Origin: an uncultured Methanomassiliicoccales archaeon
GTDB lineage: Archaea; Thermoplasmatota; Thermoplasmata; Methanomassiliicoccales; Methanomethylophilaceae
Assembly: GCA_934702355.1 (NCBI GenBank)
Contig: CAKUXX010000007.1
Span: 1-64,000 of the forward strand
Direction of reading: 5' to 3'
Length of the DNA: 64,000 nucleotides
Shown here: positions 26,693 through 35,694 of the stretch, in pieces
How positions within the stretch are numbered: the first letter of the stretch is position 1
How the letters are laid out: every line of letters starts with the position of its first letter
Notes under the pieces: generated by a model
Seen by the model: the letters and a program-made list of their open reading frames with translations, nothing else
The model's database searches: none
What the model was told of the DNA's origin: nothing
Made by a program: the position numbers and the translations under genes

Positions 26693-28613
26693 GGAGCATG
26701 TACACTGTCGCCACTCCGACCAGGACGATGCTTACGGCCAGAGCATAGTTCATGATGATGTTCTTCCTGGTGGCATCGGTGCCGGGTTCGTCTGATGTGT
26801 CCGTGACCCTGTAAGTCCCCGTGCCTTCTGCGATGAACGTCAGGTCGGGGTATGTCATATCGGTGATCGCCATCTCCTTCCCGTCCGATCCGTAGACGTG
26901 ATACTCGGAATTCGAGGGCATGGGAATCGTGACCGACACCGTCAGAGAGGACAGGATCGCCTTGTCTATACCGTCGATATGAAGCTGGTAGGTCACCCCT
27001 TTATCATCGGATTTAGAGGCCTTCAGCGATACGAGGAACCAGTTGCCCTCGAAGTACATGGACGGGGGCGCGGAGATATGAACCTCATAATCCCCGTTGG
27101 ACAGCAGTACCGATATGCTCTTTATGAGGATGATATCGTTCGACCTGATGACGACCGAATCGTCATCCGATGCCATGACATCGATGGAACCGTCCTCGCG
27201 CGGAGTGACGCTGATCGAATATGCGATGTAGCCGTTGCCGGAGACCTTCCCCTCGATGGTGCCTCCGCGGCTCTTCTCTATGACGCCGGTGTTGTTCACG
27301 GTGCCTTCGTTGACCAGGACGCCTTCGAGATAAAGCTGGTTGGCGATGGTCAGCGATGCTCCCTTCGAAACAGTGACGGTCACACCCGAGGGGATGTTCA
27401 TCAATCCCGATATCATGAGATGATATCCGGTATGGATCTCCATGTCGGATGCCGAGCTCCATATGCCGCGTTTTCCGTAGACCTGCACCGAGCCTATCTC
27501 GCTGCCGTAGCAGTAAGAGCTCAGAGACTTCGTGCGTGCATTCCCTCCGATCGTATAGGAGGAGAGCTGGTAGCACGTGTTCTGGGAGCGGTTGGAGGTC
27601 CTGAAGCACTTGTCCAGGTCCACATTCGTGTCCTTGGCGTCTATTAGGACGTTCTTCGAGGATGTCTCGATGGTGTTCGTCGATATCTTGTCCCCGTTCC
27701 AGAGCACAGCGGGAAGCTCCATGATGCCCGATCCGATGATCACTGAGCGGTACGACACAGTGGAATCCATGTCGACTGTGACGGATCCGCGGGCATAGAA
27801 CGAGTTGATGTTGGACAACGAGTAATTGCTTCCGTACTCTGTGTCCGCCCCTATGCAGAAGTATTCGATGGACCCGGAGCGGAAGCGGTATTCGAGACTT
27901 CCGACAACAGCCTTCAGATTGGTCATGTAGCCGACGGAGCCTCCGTCAAGCTCCACGTATACCGAACCGTAGCGCCCGTTCTTGCCGGACGGGAAGATAC
28001 GGTCGACCGTGCTTCCGGAAGAGACTTTGATAACGATATCGGATGCCTCCACCATGTCCTCGGTGGGACTGAGCTCGGTTATGTCCGCTGACCTCAGATC
28101 GATCGAGATGTGGCCCAGGGGCTGATACATGATCGTGTAATGGTCCTTGAGCGAGCTTCTGACCGAGGAACTCACTGTCAGCACTTTCAGATAATCGACG
28201 GAACCGCCTTCCATCGTGAATGTGACGTCGCACGGATCCCTCTGATCGTCCCTGTGATCCACACGCAGAAGGTTCAGCGTGGACAGCGACCCGGACACCA
28301 TCACCACGTTCAGATCGCCTTTCAGCTCGGAAAGCTGTGCGACCGTGAGGGAACCTCCTTTCATGACGGACGTGACGGTCCAGTCCTCTTCGGAAGGTTG
28401 TGCGGAGACGAACGAATCGGTGCGCTTCATGATGTTGACCGATGACTTCGTTCCATCGTAGATGATCACGTCCGCATCGGGGAACTCGGAGATGAGCTGC
28501 CTGTCAGGGGTGATCGCGGAATCGCCCGATTCCACGGACAGCGTCGCCGACAGAAGTGCAACGGCGATGAGGGCGAATATTATCCCGTTCCGGGTGACGG
28601 TCCGCATGCTCAT
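26679..28613 (-). CDS. secreted membrane-anchored surface protein, unknown function
   Basis: A 644-residue protein with an N-terminal signal (ITRNGII-like basic start, then FALIAVALLSATLSVESGDS) and a C-terminal transmembrane helix (ALAVSIVLVGVATVYMLL) followed by RKD. The body is Ser/Thr/Val-rich with right-handed-helix-like repetition (MEGGSVDYLK, LDGGSVGYMT, FRSGSIEYF) and, in its second half, VTVSKGASLTIANQLYLEG...VNNTGVIEKSRGGTIEG, typical of parallel beta-helix adhesins. The same C-terminal anchor plan is seen in the two other surface proteins here. A TATA-like CTTTATAA lies just upstream (about 28630). Confidence 0.75.
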   Translation of the reverse strand: MSMRTVTRNGIIFALIAVALLSATLSVESGDSAITPDRQLISEFPDADVIIYDGTKSSVNIMKRTDSFVSAQPSEEDWTVTSVMKGGSLTVAQLSELKGDLNVVMVSGSLSTLNLLRVDHRDDQRDPCDVTFTMEGGSVDYLKVLTVSSSVRSSLKDHYTIMYQPLGHISIDLRSADITELSPTEDMVEASDIVIKVSSGSTVDRIFPSGKNGRYGSVYVELDGGSVGYMTNLKAVVGSLEYRFRSGSIEYFCIGADTEYGSNYSLSNINSFYARGSVTVDMDSTVSYRSVIIGSGIMELPAVLWNGDKISTNTIETSSKNVLIDAKDTNVDLDKCFRTSNRSQNTCYQLSSYTIGGNARTKSLSSYCYGSEIGSVQVYGKRGIWSSASDMEIHTGYHLMISGLMNIPSGVTVTVSKGASLTIANQLYLEGVLVNEGTVNNTGVIEKSRGGTIEGKVSGNGYIAYSISVTPREDGSIDVMASDDDSVVIRSNDIILIKSISVLLSNGDYEVHISAPPSMYFEGNWFLVSLKASKSDDKGVTYQLHIDGIDKAILSSLTVSVTIPMPSNSEYHVYGSDGKEMAITDMTYPDLTFIAEGTGTYRVTDTSDEPGTDATRKNIIMNYALAVSIVLVGVATVYMLLRKD

Positions 28614-28686
28614 CCAATCGTATCAGGAGTTATAAAGAAATGTGCAACGGATAATCGGAGAAATGGGGGATGGACCCCCGGTTTGC

Positions 28687-30201
28687 TCAGTTGAACATCG
28701 TGTCGTCCAGATGCTCTGTCTGATAATAGTAGGATGAGCGCTCCTTCTGCGCGGAGGAGACATCCTTGGAGAGACCCTTGTTGTAGGAGCCGTAGCGTTC
28801 GCGGATCTGCTCCTCGACGCTCCTGGAGCGCCTGAGAGCGCGGCGGATATGGTCGCCGGTGATGAACTCGGCACCCTCCATGACGGCTATGTCCCCGGCT
28901 GCGCGGATGAGTCCCCCGAGCTCCCTGAGCCTGAGGGTGAGCGCACCGTTCTGGTTGTCCGCCTTGGCGCGGGCCTTGCCTTCCTGGATGATGAGCTCTA
29001 CAGCTTCCACGGTAGCGTGGGGGATGTGCCCGTCCAGGTTGACCTCCTGGGCCACGAACTGCGCGTATTTGGCGCGGTTGTGGGGGTTGTCGGGCATCGC
29101 GATGTCCACGAGGACCTCGTATCCGCCTCCGATTATCCTGGACCTCAGCGGGGACAGGATGTTCTCCAGGTCCTGTATGTTGCACGCGGCGACCAGAATG
29201 AAGTCGCAGGGGACGTCCTCCACCTTGACGCTCGCTCCGGCCGACTGGGGGTTCCTTCCGACAATGGGGAACGTCTTGTCCTGCATGGCGGTGAGGATGT
29301 ACCTCTGGAGGTCTCCGAGATGGGAGATCTCGTCGATGAACAGAACACCCTCATGGGCCTCGTGGATCGCTCCGGCGACTATCCTCTCGTATGCGGGGGT
29401 ACCGAGCTTCTCGTGTCCTCCGTAGGGATCGTGCCTGACGTCTCCGAGCAGTTCTGTCTCGGATGCGCCTGTAGCAAGGACGAACGGGTCGCGGTGGAGT
29501 TTGACCAGGACCTTCTCGCTGCTTGTCCTCTGGAGCTCTCCCCTCTTGTCCAGCGCCTTCTGGTCGAGCATGCGGATCTTCTCGCCTGCGCGCTCGAAGA
29601 TGACCACTTCATCGACACCGTCGCGGGTGCGGGTGGTGTGGACCTTCTCCTTCCCTGCGGTGACCTGAGGCATGGCGACCTCCAGCATACCGCCCAGGAT
29701 GTCCTGGAACGGATTGTTGCGGTTGCCCATGTCCATCTTGCTCTGACTGCAGTGCGGACAGGTTATGTCCGTTGGCAGGGAGTACATGCCGCACGACTTG
29801 CACCTGTAGCCGAGATGCTCGGCCACGTTCTTGGGTGCGTCCTCGGGCTTCAGCAGGACCCCTACGGACTCGGCGCGGATGTTCTCCTCCCTGAGGACCT
29901 CTTCTGCATCCAGGACCTCGAGGAACGGCCTTTCGGCGTTCTCGGGGTTCTTGACGACCCTGATCTCCTGCTTGGGCTGGGGAAGGTTCATCGAGAGCGC
30001 GCGTGCGATCATCGACTTCCCGGTTCCGGGAGGGCCTACGAGGAGGAGGTGCCTCCTCTGTTTGGCCGCGATCTTGGCAAGCTCGATGGCCTCCTGCTGC
30101 CCGAGGACCCTGTCCAGAGGGTCCGTGGGGATCTGGATGTCGTCGGTGGACTGCATGGAGGCGAAATCCTCCCAGGTCTCGACCGGTCTCTTCTCGCTCA
30201 T
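28687..30201 (-). CDS. Lon-type AAA+ ATPase without protease domain
   Basis: A 504-residue AAA+ protein close to archaeal LonB in its ATPase part: Walker A GPPGTGKSMIARAL near residue 54, Walker B GVLFIDEISHLGDLQ near 285, sensor and arginine-finger region LSPLRSRIIGGGYEV, and the C-terminal helical lid with LTLRLRELGGLIRAAGDIA. The segment between Walker A and B, where membrane-bound LonB carries its transmembrane helices, has a zinc ribbon instead (CKSCGMYSLP...CPHC). The polypeptide ends soon after the lid, so the Ser-Lys protease domain is absent. It lies 8 bases after dnaG, implying co-expression. It may be an unfoldase or remodelling ATPase. Confidence 0.85.
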   Translation of the reverse strand: MSEKRPVETWEDFASMQSTDDIQIPTDPLDRVLGQQEAIELAKIAAKQRRHLLLVGPPGTGKSMIARALSMNLPQPKQEIRVVKNPENAERPFLEVLDAEEVLREENIRAESVGVLLKPEDAPKNVAEHLGYRCKSCGMYSLPTDITCPHCSQSKMDMGNRNNPFQDILGGMLEVAMPQVTAGKEKVHTTRTRDGVDEVVIFERAGEKIRMLDQKALDKRGELQRTSSEKVLVKLHRDPFVLATGASETELLGDVRHDPYGGHEKLGTPAYERIVAGAIHEAHEGVLFIDEISHLGDLQRYILTAMQDKTFPIVGRNPQSAGASVKVEDVPCDFILVAACNIQDLENILSPLRSRIIGGGYEVLVDIAMPDNPHNRAKYAQFVAQEVNLDGHIPHATVEAVELIIQEGKARAKADNQNGALTLRLRELGGLIRAAGDIAVMEGAEFITGDHIRRALRRSRSVEEQIRERYGSYNKGLSKDVSSAQKERSSYYYQTEHLDDTMFN

Positions 30202-30209
30202 GAAAGACC

Positions 30210-31871
30210 TCAGTAGAGATTGTCCTTGGTCCAGATGGTCAGATCGGCGGGCATCTTGGTGATGTTGCCTCTCCTGGTTCCGACGACGATGCCTATGCCC
30301 TTGTCGGCGGAGACATCGACGATCCTCTGGGAGATGACACCGTCGAACACGATGAACGCGACGTTCTCGGAATCCTCTTTCAGGGAGTTGACGAGGCTCT
30401 TGACGGCGACCTCGCGGATGACGTTCATGTCCTTGTCCAGGACCTTGGCGTTGTGGGTGGTGGAAAGGCTCAGGAGCATGTCCCTGAACTGTTCCTGCTC
30501 GGGTGTGAGGACCTTGTCGCTGACCTTCTTGCGTCCGCGGGTCTTCGTCTCCTTCTTGGGCTTCTCCTCGACGGATTCCTCTGCAACAGGCTCCTCGACG
30601 GGCTCCTCTGCGGGGACCTCGACCTCCTTCACCTCTTCGATCTGCTCGACGACAGGCTCCTCGACGGGTGCCTCCACGGGCTCCTCGGGGACCTCGACGG
30701 ATTCGGGGACCTCCTTGACGACGTCCTTCTCGCGGACCATCAGGCGGGCCTCGGGTTTGATGGCGAGGGACCTCTGGGCTGCGGGCATCTCGATGACATC
30801 GCCTTCGCGCTTCTTGCGGTACTTGTCGATGGCGCCGTTGTCGAACCTGTCCTTCTTGGACTCCTTCTCCTCCCTGCGCCTCTCCTCGCGGTCCTTGCGG
30901 TCTTTGCGCTCCTTGCGCTCCTCGCGGTCCTTCCTGCGCTCGTGCCTGTCCTCATCGGACTCGTGCCTGTCTTCGGCAGCGGGCTCGTATTTGGCCTCGT
31001 GCTCTGCCTCGAGCTCCTCAAGGGGCCTCTGCTCTGTGATGAGACCGTTCATCTCCATGTACTGGTCTCCGGGGACCTTGTTCCTGAGGCATTTGATGAG
31101 CTGCTTGGCGGTGAGCTCCTCGACCTCGTGTGCACGGGGTGCGCGGGCGACGAAATCGACCTCTGCGACCTGGAAGAGCTCCCTGAGGATGAGCTCTCCG
31201 CCCCTGTCGCCGTCCACGAATGCGGTGGCGACCCTCTCGCGGGAGAGCTCCTGGACGGTCTTGGGGATGTTGGTTCCCTCGACTGCGATGGCGTTCTTGA
31301 TGCCTGCCTTCAGAAGGTTGAGGACATCGGACCTGCCCTCGACGATGATGATTGCCTCGGAGTCCTTGACGTTGGGTCCGGCGGGGCACCTGTCCTTTCC
31401 GTAGGTTGTGATCTCCTCGACCTGGACGCTCTGCCTGACGCTGTCGGTGAGGTCGAAGCTGGAGCCCTTGGACTGCTTGATGAGCTCGTTGAGAAGCTCC
31501 TTGGCCCTCTCGACGACCTTCTCCCTCTTGGTGATGCGGACATCCTCGATACCGAGAACGTGGATGGATGCCTTGCAGGGACCGACGCGGTCGACAGTCT
31601 CCAGAGCGGATGCGAGGATGACGGTCTCGACCTGGTCGAGACTCGAAGACATGTAGATGATACCCTCGGACTTTCCGGACTTGGATGTGACCTCGACCTC
31701 GATCCTGCCGATCCTGCCTGATTTCTGCAGGTCCCTGAGATCGAGCTCGTCGCCGAGGAGTCCCTCGGTCTGTCCGAAGATCGCTCCGACGACGTCGGGT
31801 TTCTCGACTATGCCGTCGGCATTGATCTTCGCTTTCACCATGTATTTCGTTGTATTCGGATCTATGTTCAT
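30210..31871 (-). CDS. dnaG: archaeal DnaG-type primase with low-complexity insertions
   Basis: A TOPRIM-domain protein; archaeal DnaG associates with the RNA exosome and has primase activity. It has 553 residues from ATG 31871, chosen because AGGAGGGTG lies just before it. The N-terminal domain NTTKYMVKAKINADGIVEKPDVVGAIFGQTEGLLG and the TOPRIM motifs IIIVEGRSDV and FVDGDRGG are intact. Unlike usual archaeal DnaG (about 400-450 residues), it carries an Arg/Lys/Glu/Asp-rich stretch (about residues 300-345, RKDREERKERKDRKDREERR) and a Pro/Glu/Val-rich stretch (about 400-455). The C-terminal domain resembling other archaeal DnaG ends (ISQRIVDVSADKGI) follows. It is first in a pair with the Lon-type ATPase. 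Confidence 0.93.
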   Translation of the reverse strand: MNIDPNTTKYMVKAKINADGIVEKPDVVGAIFGQTEGLLGDELDLRDLQKSGRIGRIEVEVTSKSGKSEGIIYMSSSLDQVETVILASALETVDRVGPCKASIHVLGIEDVRITKREKVVERAKELLNELIKQSKGSSFDLTDSVRQSVQVEEITTYGKDRCPAGPNVKDSEAIIIVEGRSDVLNLLKAGIKNAIAVEGTNIPKTVQELSRERVATAFVDGDRGGELILRELFQVAEVDFVARAPRAHEVEELTAKQLIKCLRNKVPGDQYMEMNGLITEQRPLEELEAEHEAKYEPAAEDRHESDEDRHERRKDREERKERKDRKDREERRREEKESKKDRFDNGAIDKYRKKREGDVIEMPAAQRSLAIKPEARLMVREKDVVKEVPESVEVPEEPVEAPVEEPVVEQIEEVKEVEVPAEEPVEEPVAEESVEEKPKKETKTRGRKKVSDKVLTPEQEQFRDMLLSLSTTHNAKVLDKDMNVIREVAVKSLVNSLKEDSENVAFIVFDGVISQRIVDVSADKGIGIVVGTRRGNITKMPADLTIWTKDNLY

Positions 31872-32191
31872 GAGCACCCTCCTGGGGTGTTGGAAAAAAC
31901 CGAACCTACCTGTCGATCCTATACTGTCGTCGTCGGAACACATCCGACTGCTTGCCTGCCGGTTGTTGCAGACCTACCTTTGACGGGTCGGAGCACCGTT
32001 GCCCGCATTGATGATGGTTTCCGTCGCATTCAAGACGGAGATGACTGTGATGATATTGACAGGGAACTGATTCAGTTCTCCCTAAACGACGTATCGCAAT
32101 ATTATTTATAAAGCTAAGGGAAAAAGTTCCGTTTGCACGGTTATTTTGGGGTTTGTCTGGACCCCGGGCGCGGACCCGGGATCCTTTGTGG
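31872..32191. other. intergenic leader region of dnaG
   Basis: A 320-base gap between the Rad50-like gene and dnaG, both on the minus strand. It contains a TATA-like CTTTATAAATAA (about 32099-32110, minus strand), which would give a leader of about 200 bases, and the hairpin at 32159-32184. No coding sequence is supported. Confidence 0.45.
32159..32184 (-). terminator. strong GC hairpin after the Rad50-like gene
   Basis: GGACCCCGGG (32159-32168) pairs with CCCGGGATCC (32175-32184), 9 of 10 pairs, with a 6-base loop, 8 bases beyond the Rad50-like stop. There is no pronounced T-run, so termination is inferred from position. Confidence 0.45.
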
Positions 32192-34333
32192 TCATATGTC
32201 TAAAACCTCTATGCCGTCTATTCCGCGGCAGATGTCTGCGGTCTCCCTGTCGCATGTGAACAGGATCACCTGCATCTCGTCGGACACCTCTTTGAGGGCC
32301 CTGCAGGCCCCTGCCTTCCTCTCGGAGTCGAACACCGTCAGGACATCGTCCAGTATCACGGGGACCCTGCCTCCGCCCATCTCGCGTGCGATGGCCAGTT
32401 TGACTGACAGAAGGGCCTGGGCGCGGAGTCCCGTGCTCCACTGCGTCGCTGATTTCGATATCCCGTCGCCGACGACACGGAGGGTGTTGTCCGCAGGAGT
32501 AAGGTCTATGACATACCTGCCGTCGGTCATCATCGAGAGATAGCGTCCTGCGGATGCCGTGACACCGGGCTGCATCTCGGATTGGATCATGATGCATGCG
32601 TCCTCCGCTATGGACGATGCAAGCAACGACACCGCACCCTCGGTGAGGTACGACTGCAGCTCGCTGTTGAGCTGGGATCTCCGATCCATGAGCCTCTCGA
32701 TGTCCTTGTCGTTAAGGATGGATGACATCTGCTGCACGATCTGTCCCTTCTGGCTTCCGAGGGATTCGAGCTGTGCGGCAGAGGAATCCTCTACTGGGGC
32801 TACAGGACATTCCCTTATGTCGGGGTTCAGTCCCGCACCCTCTATCGTCCTGCGGAGCATGTCGATCCTCCCTTTCAGTTCGGCCTCCTTGGAGGTCCTG
32901 GCCTTGCAGTCCGAATATCCATCCTGTCCTCCGAATCCGGAGTAGAACGTCTGGAGTTTGATTCTGGCATCCGAAAGGTCCGCCTTTGCCCTGAAGAGAT
33001 TGTTCCGAAGGTCCTGAAGCGAGTCGTATGCGACGATGATCTCACCAAGGAGCGCCAGGTCCGATCTGATGCTCCTGTGCATCAGACAGAGATCGGACAT
33101 CAGTGAAGTTACATCGTTCTCGTAATCGGCCACGAATCTGACATCATCTTCCGACTTCCTGACAACGGGCTGGAATGTCTGGGGAACGGTCTCGTAGGTC
33201 ACTTCCACCTTGGGATTCCTGAACCCCCATACGGCGGCGACAGCTCCTGCAACACTCAATGCGAGTATGTACGGAGATACGATCAGACCCGCAACACCTG
33301 CGGCGACGAGCACCACACCGAGATAGACCAGAGGGTTCGTGTTCCTAACCTCCCTTCTGACCTGCTGCTCCTGCGGTTCGACGGGTTTCGCTTCTGAGAT
33401 GTTCTTCATGCGGAGATTGTAGGCGCTCTCATCCTTCAGCAGCTGCCTTATCCTCGAAGAATCCCTTGCGACCTTCTCCGGATCGGCACCTTTCATCCCA
33501 TCCGTCTTATGCCTGTAGCTCTCCTCGATGCTGTTGTACTCTCCCTGAGCTAAGCTGACGCCCTCTTTCAGCTTGGACAGGGTGCCCTCGTCTTCAGAGG
33601 TGACCCTCCTGAAATCCCCGAGGTCGGAAAGCTCCTTCTCACAGGAGCCGAGTCTTGCATAACTGTCCTGCATGGACTGGTAGAGCTCGTAGGTCCTCCT
33701 GTCGCCTGATGTGGCTTCCGACTCCTTTCTGATATCGGAGGATTGCTGCTCCAGCTCCGCGAGTCTGCTCTGCAGCTCCCCGTACCTGTCAACGGAACCT
33801 TTGGCCTCTGCGATCCTCCTGTCGAGATCGTCGATCTGCTGTCCGACCGCGTTCACCTTGCTCTTGGACCTGTTGGCCTTTCCAAGGATGTCGTCTGTGA
33901 CGCTCTCGCATGCCGCCATAGCGGATGGCATGCGCTCCCCTCCCGGAACAGTGAGGAACCTGCTGCGGAGCATCTCCACCACCTTTTCATCGTTGAGATT
34001 AGTAGAGTTCATGGCGAACACAGAACGGTACATGTCGGGATCGTCCGCCCCGTTGGGCATCTTCGGTACATCCCCGGACAGCTTCTTGTTCTTGTAGAAG
34101 ACAGTCCTGACCTCCCCGTCCTCCTCGTACTCCATGCTTCCGGAGTCCGACTTGTCCCTTTCGGGATACAGGTTACGGCCCTTCGGAGGGACTGTTGCCG
34201 AACGAATGAACTCCATCGTCGTGGTCTTCCCGCTCTCGTTGGGACCATAAACTACGGTCATCCCCCTGTCGAAGTCCATCGTCCTTCCCCTGAGGGCTCC
34301 GAACGAGTCTATCCTCACCTTGCGTATCCTCAT
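32192..34333 (-). CDS. Rad50/YhaN-like ATPase with membrane hairpin
   Basis: A 713-residue SMC-like ATPase. The N-terminal Walker A is VYGPNESGKTTTMEFI (residue about 30); the C-terminal half has the signature-like SKSATQWSTGLRAQALLSVKLAIARE and Walker B PVILDDVLTVFD. Between them are coiled coils, interrupted near residues 330-370 by two hydrophobic helices (YLGVVLVAAGVAGLIVSPYI, then ALSVAGAVAAVWGF). This layout is that of bacterial YhaN rather than classical archaeal Rad50, and the zinc-hook CxxC is not seen. It starts within the stop of the Mre11-like gene (ATGA), so the two products very probably form one nuclease complex in DNA end processing. Confidence 0.85.
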   Translation of the reverse strand: MRIRKVRIDSFGALRGRTMDFDRGMTVVYGPNESGKTTTMEFIRSATVPPKGRNLYPERDKSDSGSMEYEEDGEVRTVFYKNKKLSGDVPKMPNGADDPDMYRSVFAMNSTNLNDEKVVEMLRSRFLTVPGGERMPSAMAACESVTDDILGKANRSKSKVNAVGQQIDDLDRRIAEAKGSVDRYGELQSRLAELEQQSSDIRKESEATSGDRRTYELYQSMQDSYARLGSCEKELSDLGDFRRVTSEDEGTLSKLKEGVSLAQGEYNSIEESYRHKTDGMKGADPEKVARDSSRIRQLLKDESAYNLRMKNISEAKPVEPQEQQVRREVRNTNPLVYLGVVLVAAGVAGLIVSPYILALSVAGAVAAVWGFRNPKVEVTYETVPQTFQPVVRKSEDDVRFVADYENDVTSLMSDLCLMHRSIRSDLALLGEIIVAYDSLQDLRNNLFRAKADLSDARIKLQTFYSGFGGQDGYSDCKARTSKEAELKGRIDMLRRTIEGAGLNPDIRECPVAPVEDSSAAQLESLGSQKGQIVQQMSSILNDKDIERLMDRRSQLNSELQSYLTEGAVSLLASSIAEDACIMIQSEMQPGVTASAGRYLSMMTDGRYVIDLTPADNTLRVVGDGISKSATQWSTGLRAQALLSVKLAIAREMGGGRVPVILDDVLTVFDSERKAGACRALKEVSDEMQVILFTCDRETADICRGIDGIEVLDI

Positions 34334-35517
34334 TGCGGACCCTCCATCCTTGCCACGAGCAGACGCATTGCCGAATCGGCCAGTTGGGAAAGCTGCTCAT
34401 CGGTCAGTGATTCGAAGAAGTCCATCCTGGACTTTGCAACAGGATTGGACGCTATGCGGTCGAGGATCTCCTGTCTTCCGGATGCCGCCAGCGCCCTTCC
34501 GGAACGTATGACGCATGCGGTCATGTCGGAACCCTCGGCGCGTGATTCTATATCTATCTCGGGAGAGGTCTCCGCGATCATACCGCATGTGACGCATCCG
34601 ATCTGTGAGCCCAACTGCATCTCAACATCATCCGTGTGCAGCCTGAGCATGGAATCGAGCGGGCCCGATCCTGTGAAGCGGAACCTGACGATGGTGTTCC
34701 TTCCGATCCTGCCCTTCAGCTCCTCGATGACCTGCGGCAGCGACTTCCCTGTGATGTCCGTGTCTATGATATCCCAGACGAATCTCTGTGTCGGGATGAA
34801 CTCCGCATCCGTGACGGTCCCGTCGGAGACTGTGACGACATACGCACCCTTCTCGCCGGCTTCTGTGATCTTGCGGCCCTGAATGTTCCCCGGATAGACG
34901 ACATAGGGGCTTGTGGACAGGACCGCCCTCTTGTGAATGTGTCCGAGTGCCCAATAGTCCACTCCGCGTCCGGAGAGGTCTGCGAGCCTGCACGGGGAAT
35001 ATGAGTATTCTGCTCCTACGGAATCGACGTCGCAATGCAGACATGCAATTGTGAAGCGGGACGGATCGCCGTGTATCAGCTGCGGCAGGTTGCGCTCTTC
35101 ATGCCAATCCCTGAAGCTCACACCGATGACCTCCACACCGTCGACACCTTCCACGGAATGCGATTCGGGCTCGGTGCCGAACTCCACCACATTGGGCGGA
35201 TAGGGGATGGACGATTCCCAAGACGTCCTCGGATCGTGGTTGCCGCGAGCTATGTAACATGGCTTGCCCAGCCTTCCGAGCTCGTTCACGAAGCGCATCC
35301 TGGTCGCAGGCGTTATGGTCTCCTCGTCGAACACGTCGCCGGAGATGACCATGAAGTCTATGTCGTCCCCGGAGGCTATGTCCACGATGCGGGAGAACGA
35401 TCCGAAGACGGATTCGGTCAGGCTCTCGCCCGTGCCGGGGTCCTTCTGCGTTATCCCGCGGAACCTGCTACCTAGATGCAGGTCCGCACAATGGACGAAT
35501 CTGCATTTGGCATTCAT
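34330..35517 (-). CDS. Mre11/SbcD/YhaO-like DNA repair phosphoesterase
   Basis: A 395-residue calcineurin-like metallophosphoesterase. Metal-binding motifs are CADLHLGSRF (D-x-H), VISGDVFDEETI (GD), RGNHDPRTSWES (GNHD), IACLHCDVDS and LGHIHKRAVL (GHIH). The C-terminal region to residue 395 resembles the YhaO/SbcD cap and tail. The family cuts DNA ends with 3'-5' exonuclease and endonuclease activity when bound to its ATPase partner, here encoded immediately downstream with a 4-base overlap. The gene is divergent from cobQ. Confidence 0.9.
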   Translation of the reverse strand: MNAKCRFVHCADLHLGSRFRGITQKDPGTGESLTESVFGSFSRIVDIASGDDIDFMVISGDVFDEETITPATRMRFVNELGRLGKPCYIARGNHDPRTSWESSIPYPPNVVEFGTEPESHSVEGVDGVEVIGVSFRDWHEERNLPQLIHGDPSRFTIACLHCDVDSVGAEYSYSPCRLADLSGRGVDYWALGHIHKRAVLSTSPYVVYPGNIQGRKITEAGEKGAYVVTVSDGTVTDAEFIPTQRFVWDIIDTDITGKSLPQVIEELKGRIGRNTIVRFRFTGSGPLDSMLRLHTDDVEMQLGSQIGCVTCGMIAETSPEIDIESRAEGSDMTACVIRSGRALAASGRQEILDRIASNPVAKSRMDFFESLTDEQLSQLADSAMRLLVARMEGPQ

Positions 35518-35694
35518 ACTTTCTTAGAGTGAGGATTCAATATAAACGGTTTCGGTAGGGGTCATCGAAAACCTTCCGAAGCCCCCGGAATGCCGGCGGT
35601 CTGCGGATGCTCCCGAACGACCGGCGAATCATGCCGGGGTGCAGCCAGCGCATATGATTTTATTTGGATAATGCATCCAGCGCACAGTGGGTTC

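Noticed and set aside
28849..30216. Plus-strand open frame of 455 codons opposite the Lon-type ATPase
   Set aside because: Antisense shadow; the minus-strand AAA+ motifs are intact.
30220..31721. Long plus-strand open frames opposite dnaG (394 and 422 codons)
   Set aside because: They mirror the Lys/Glu/Pro-rich codons of dnaG, give low-complexity Ser/Leu products and lack family features; dnaG on the other strand is certain.
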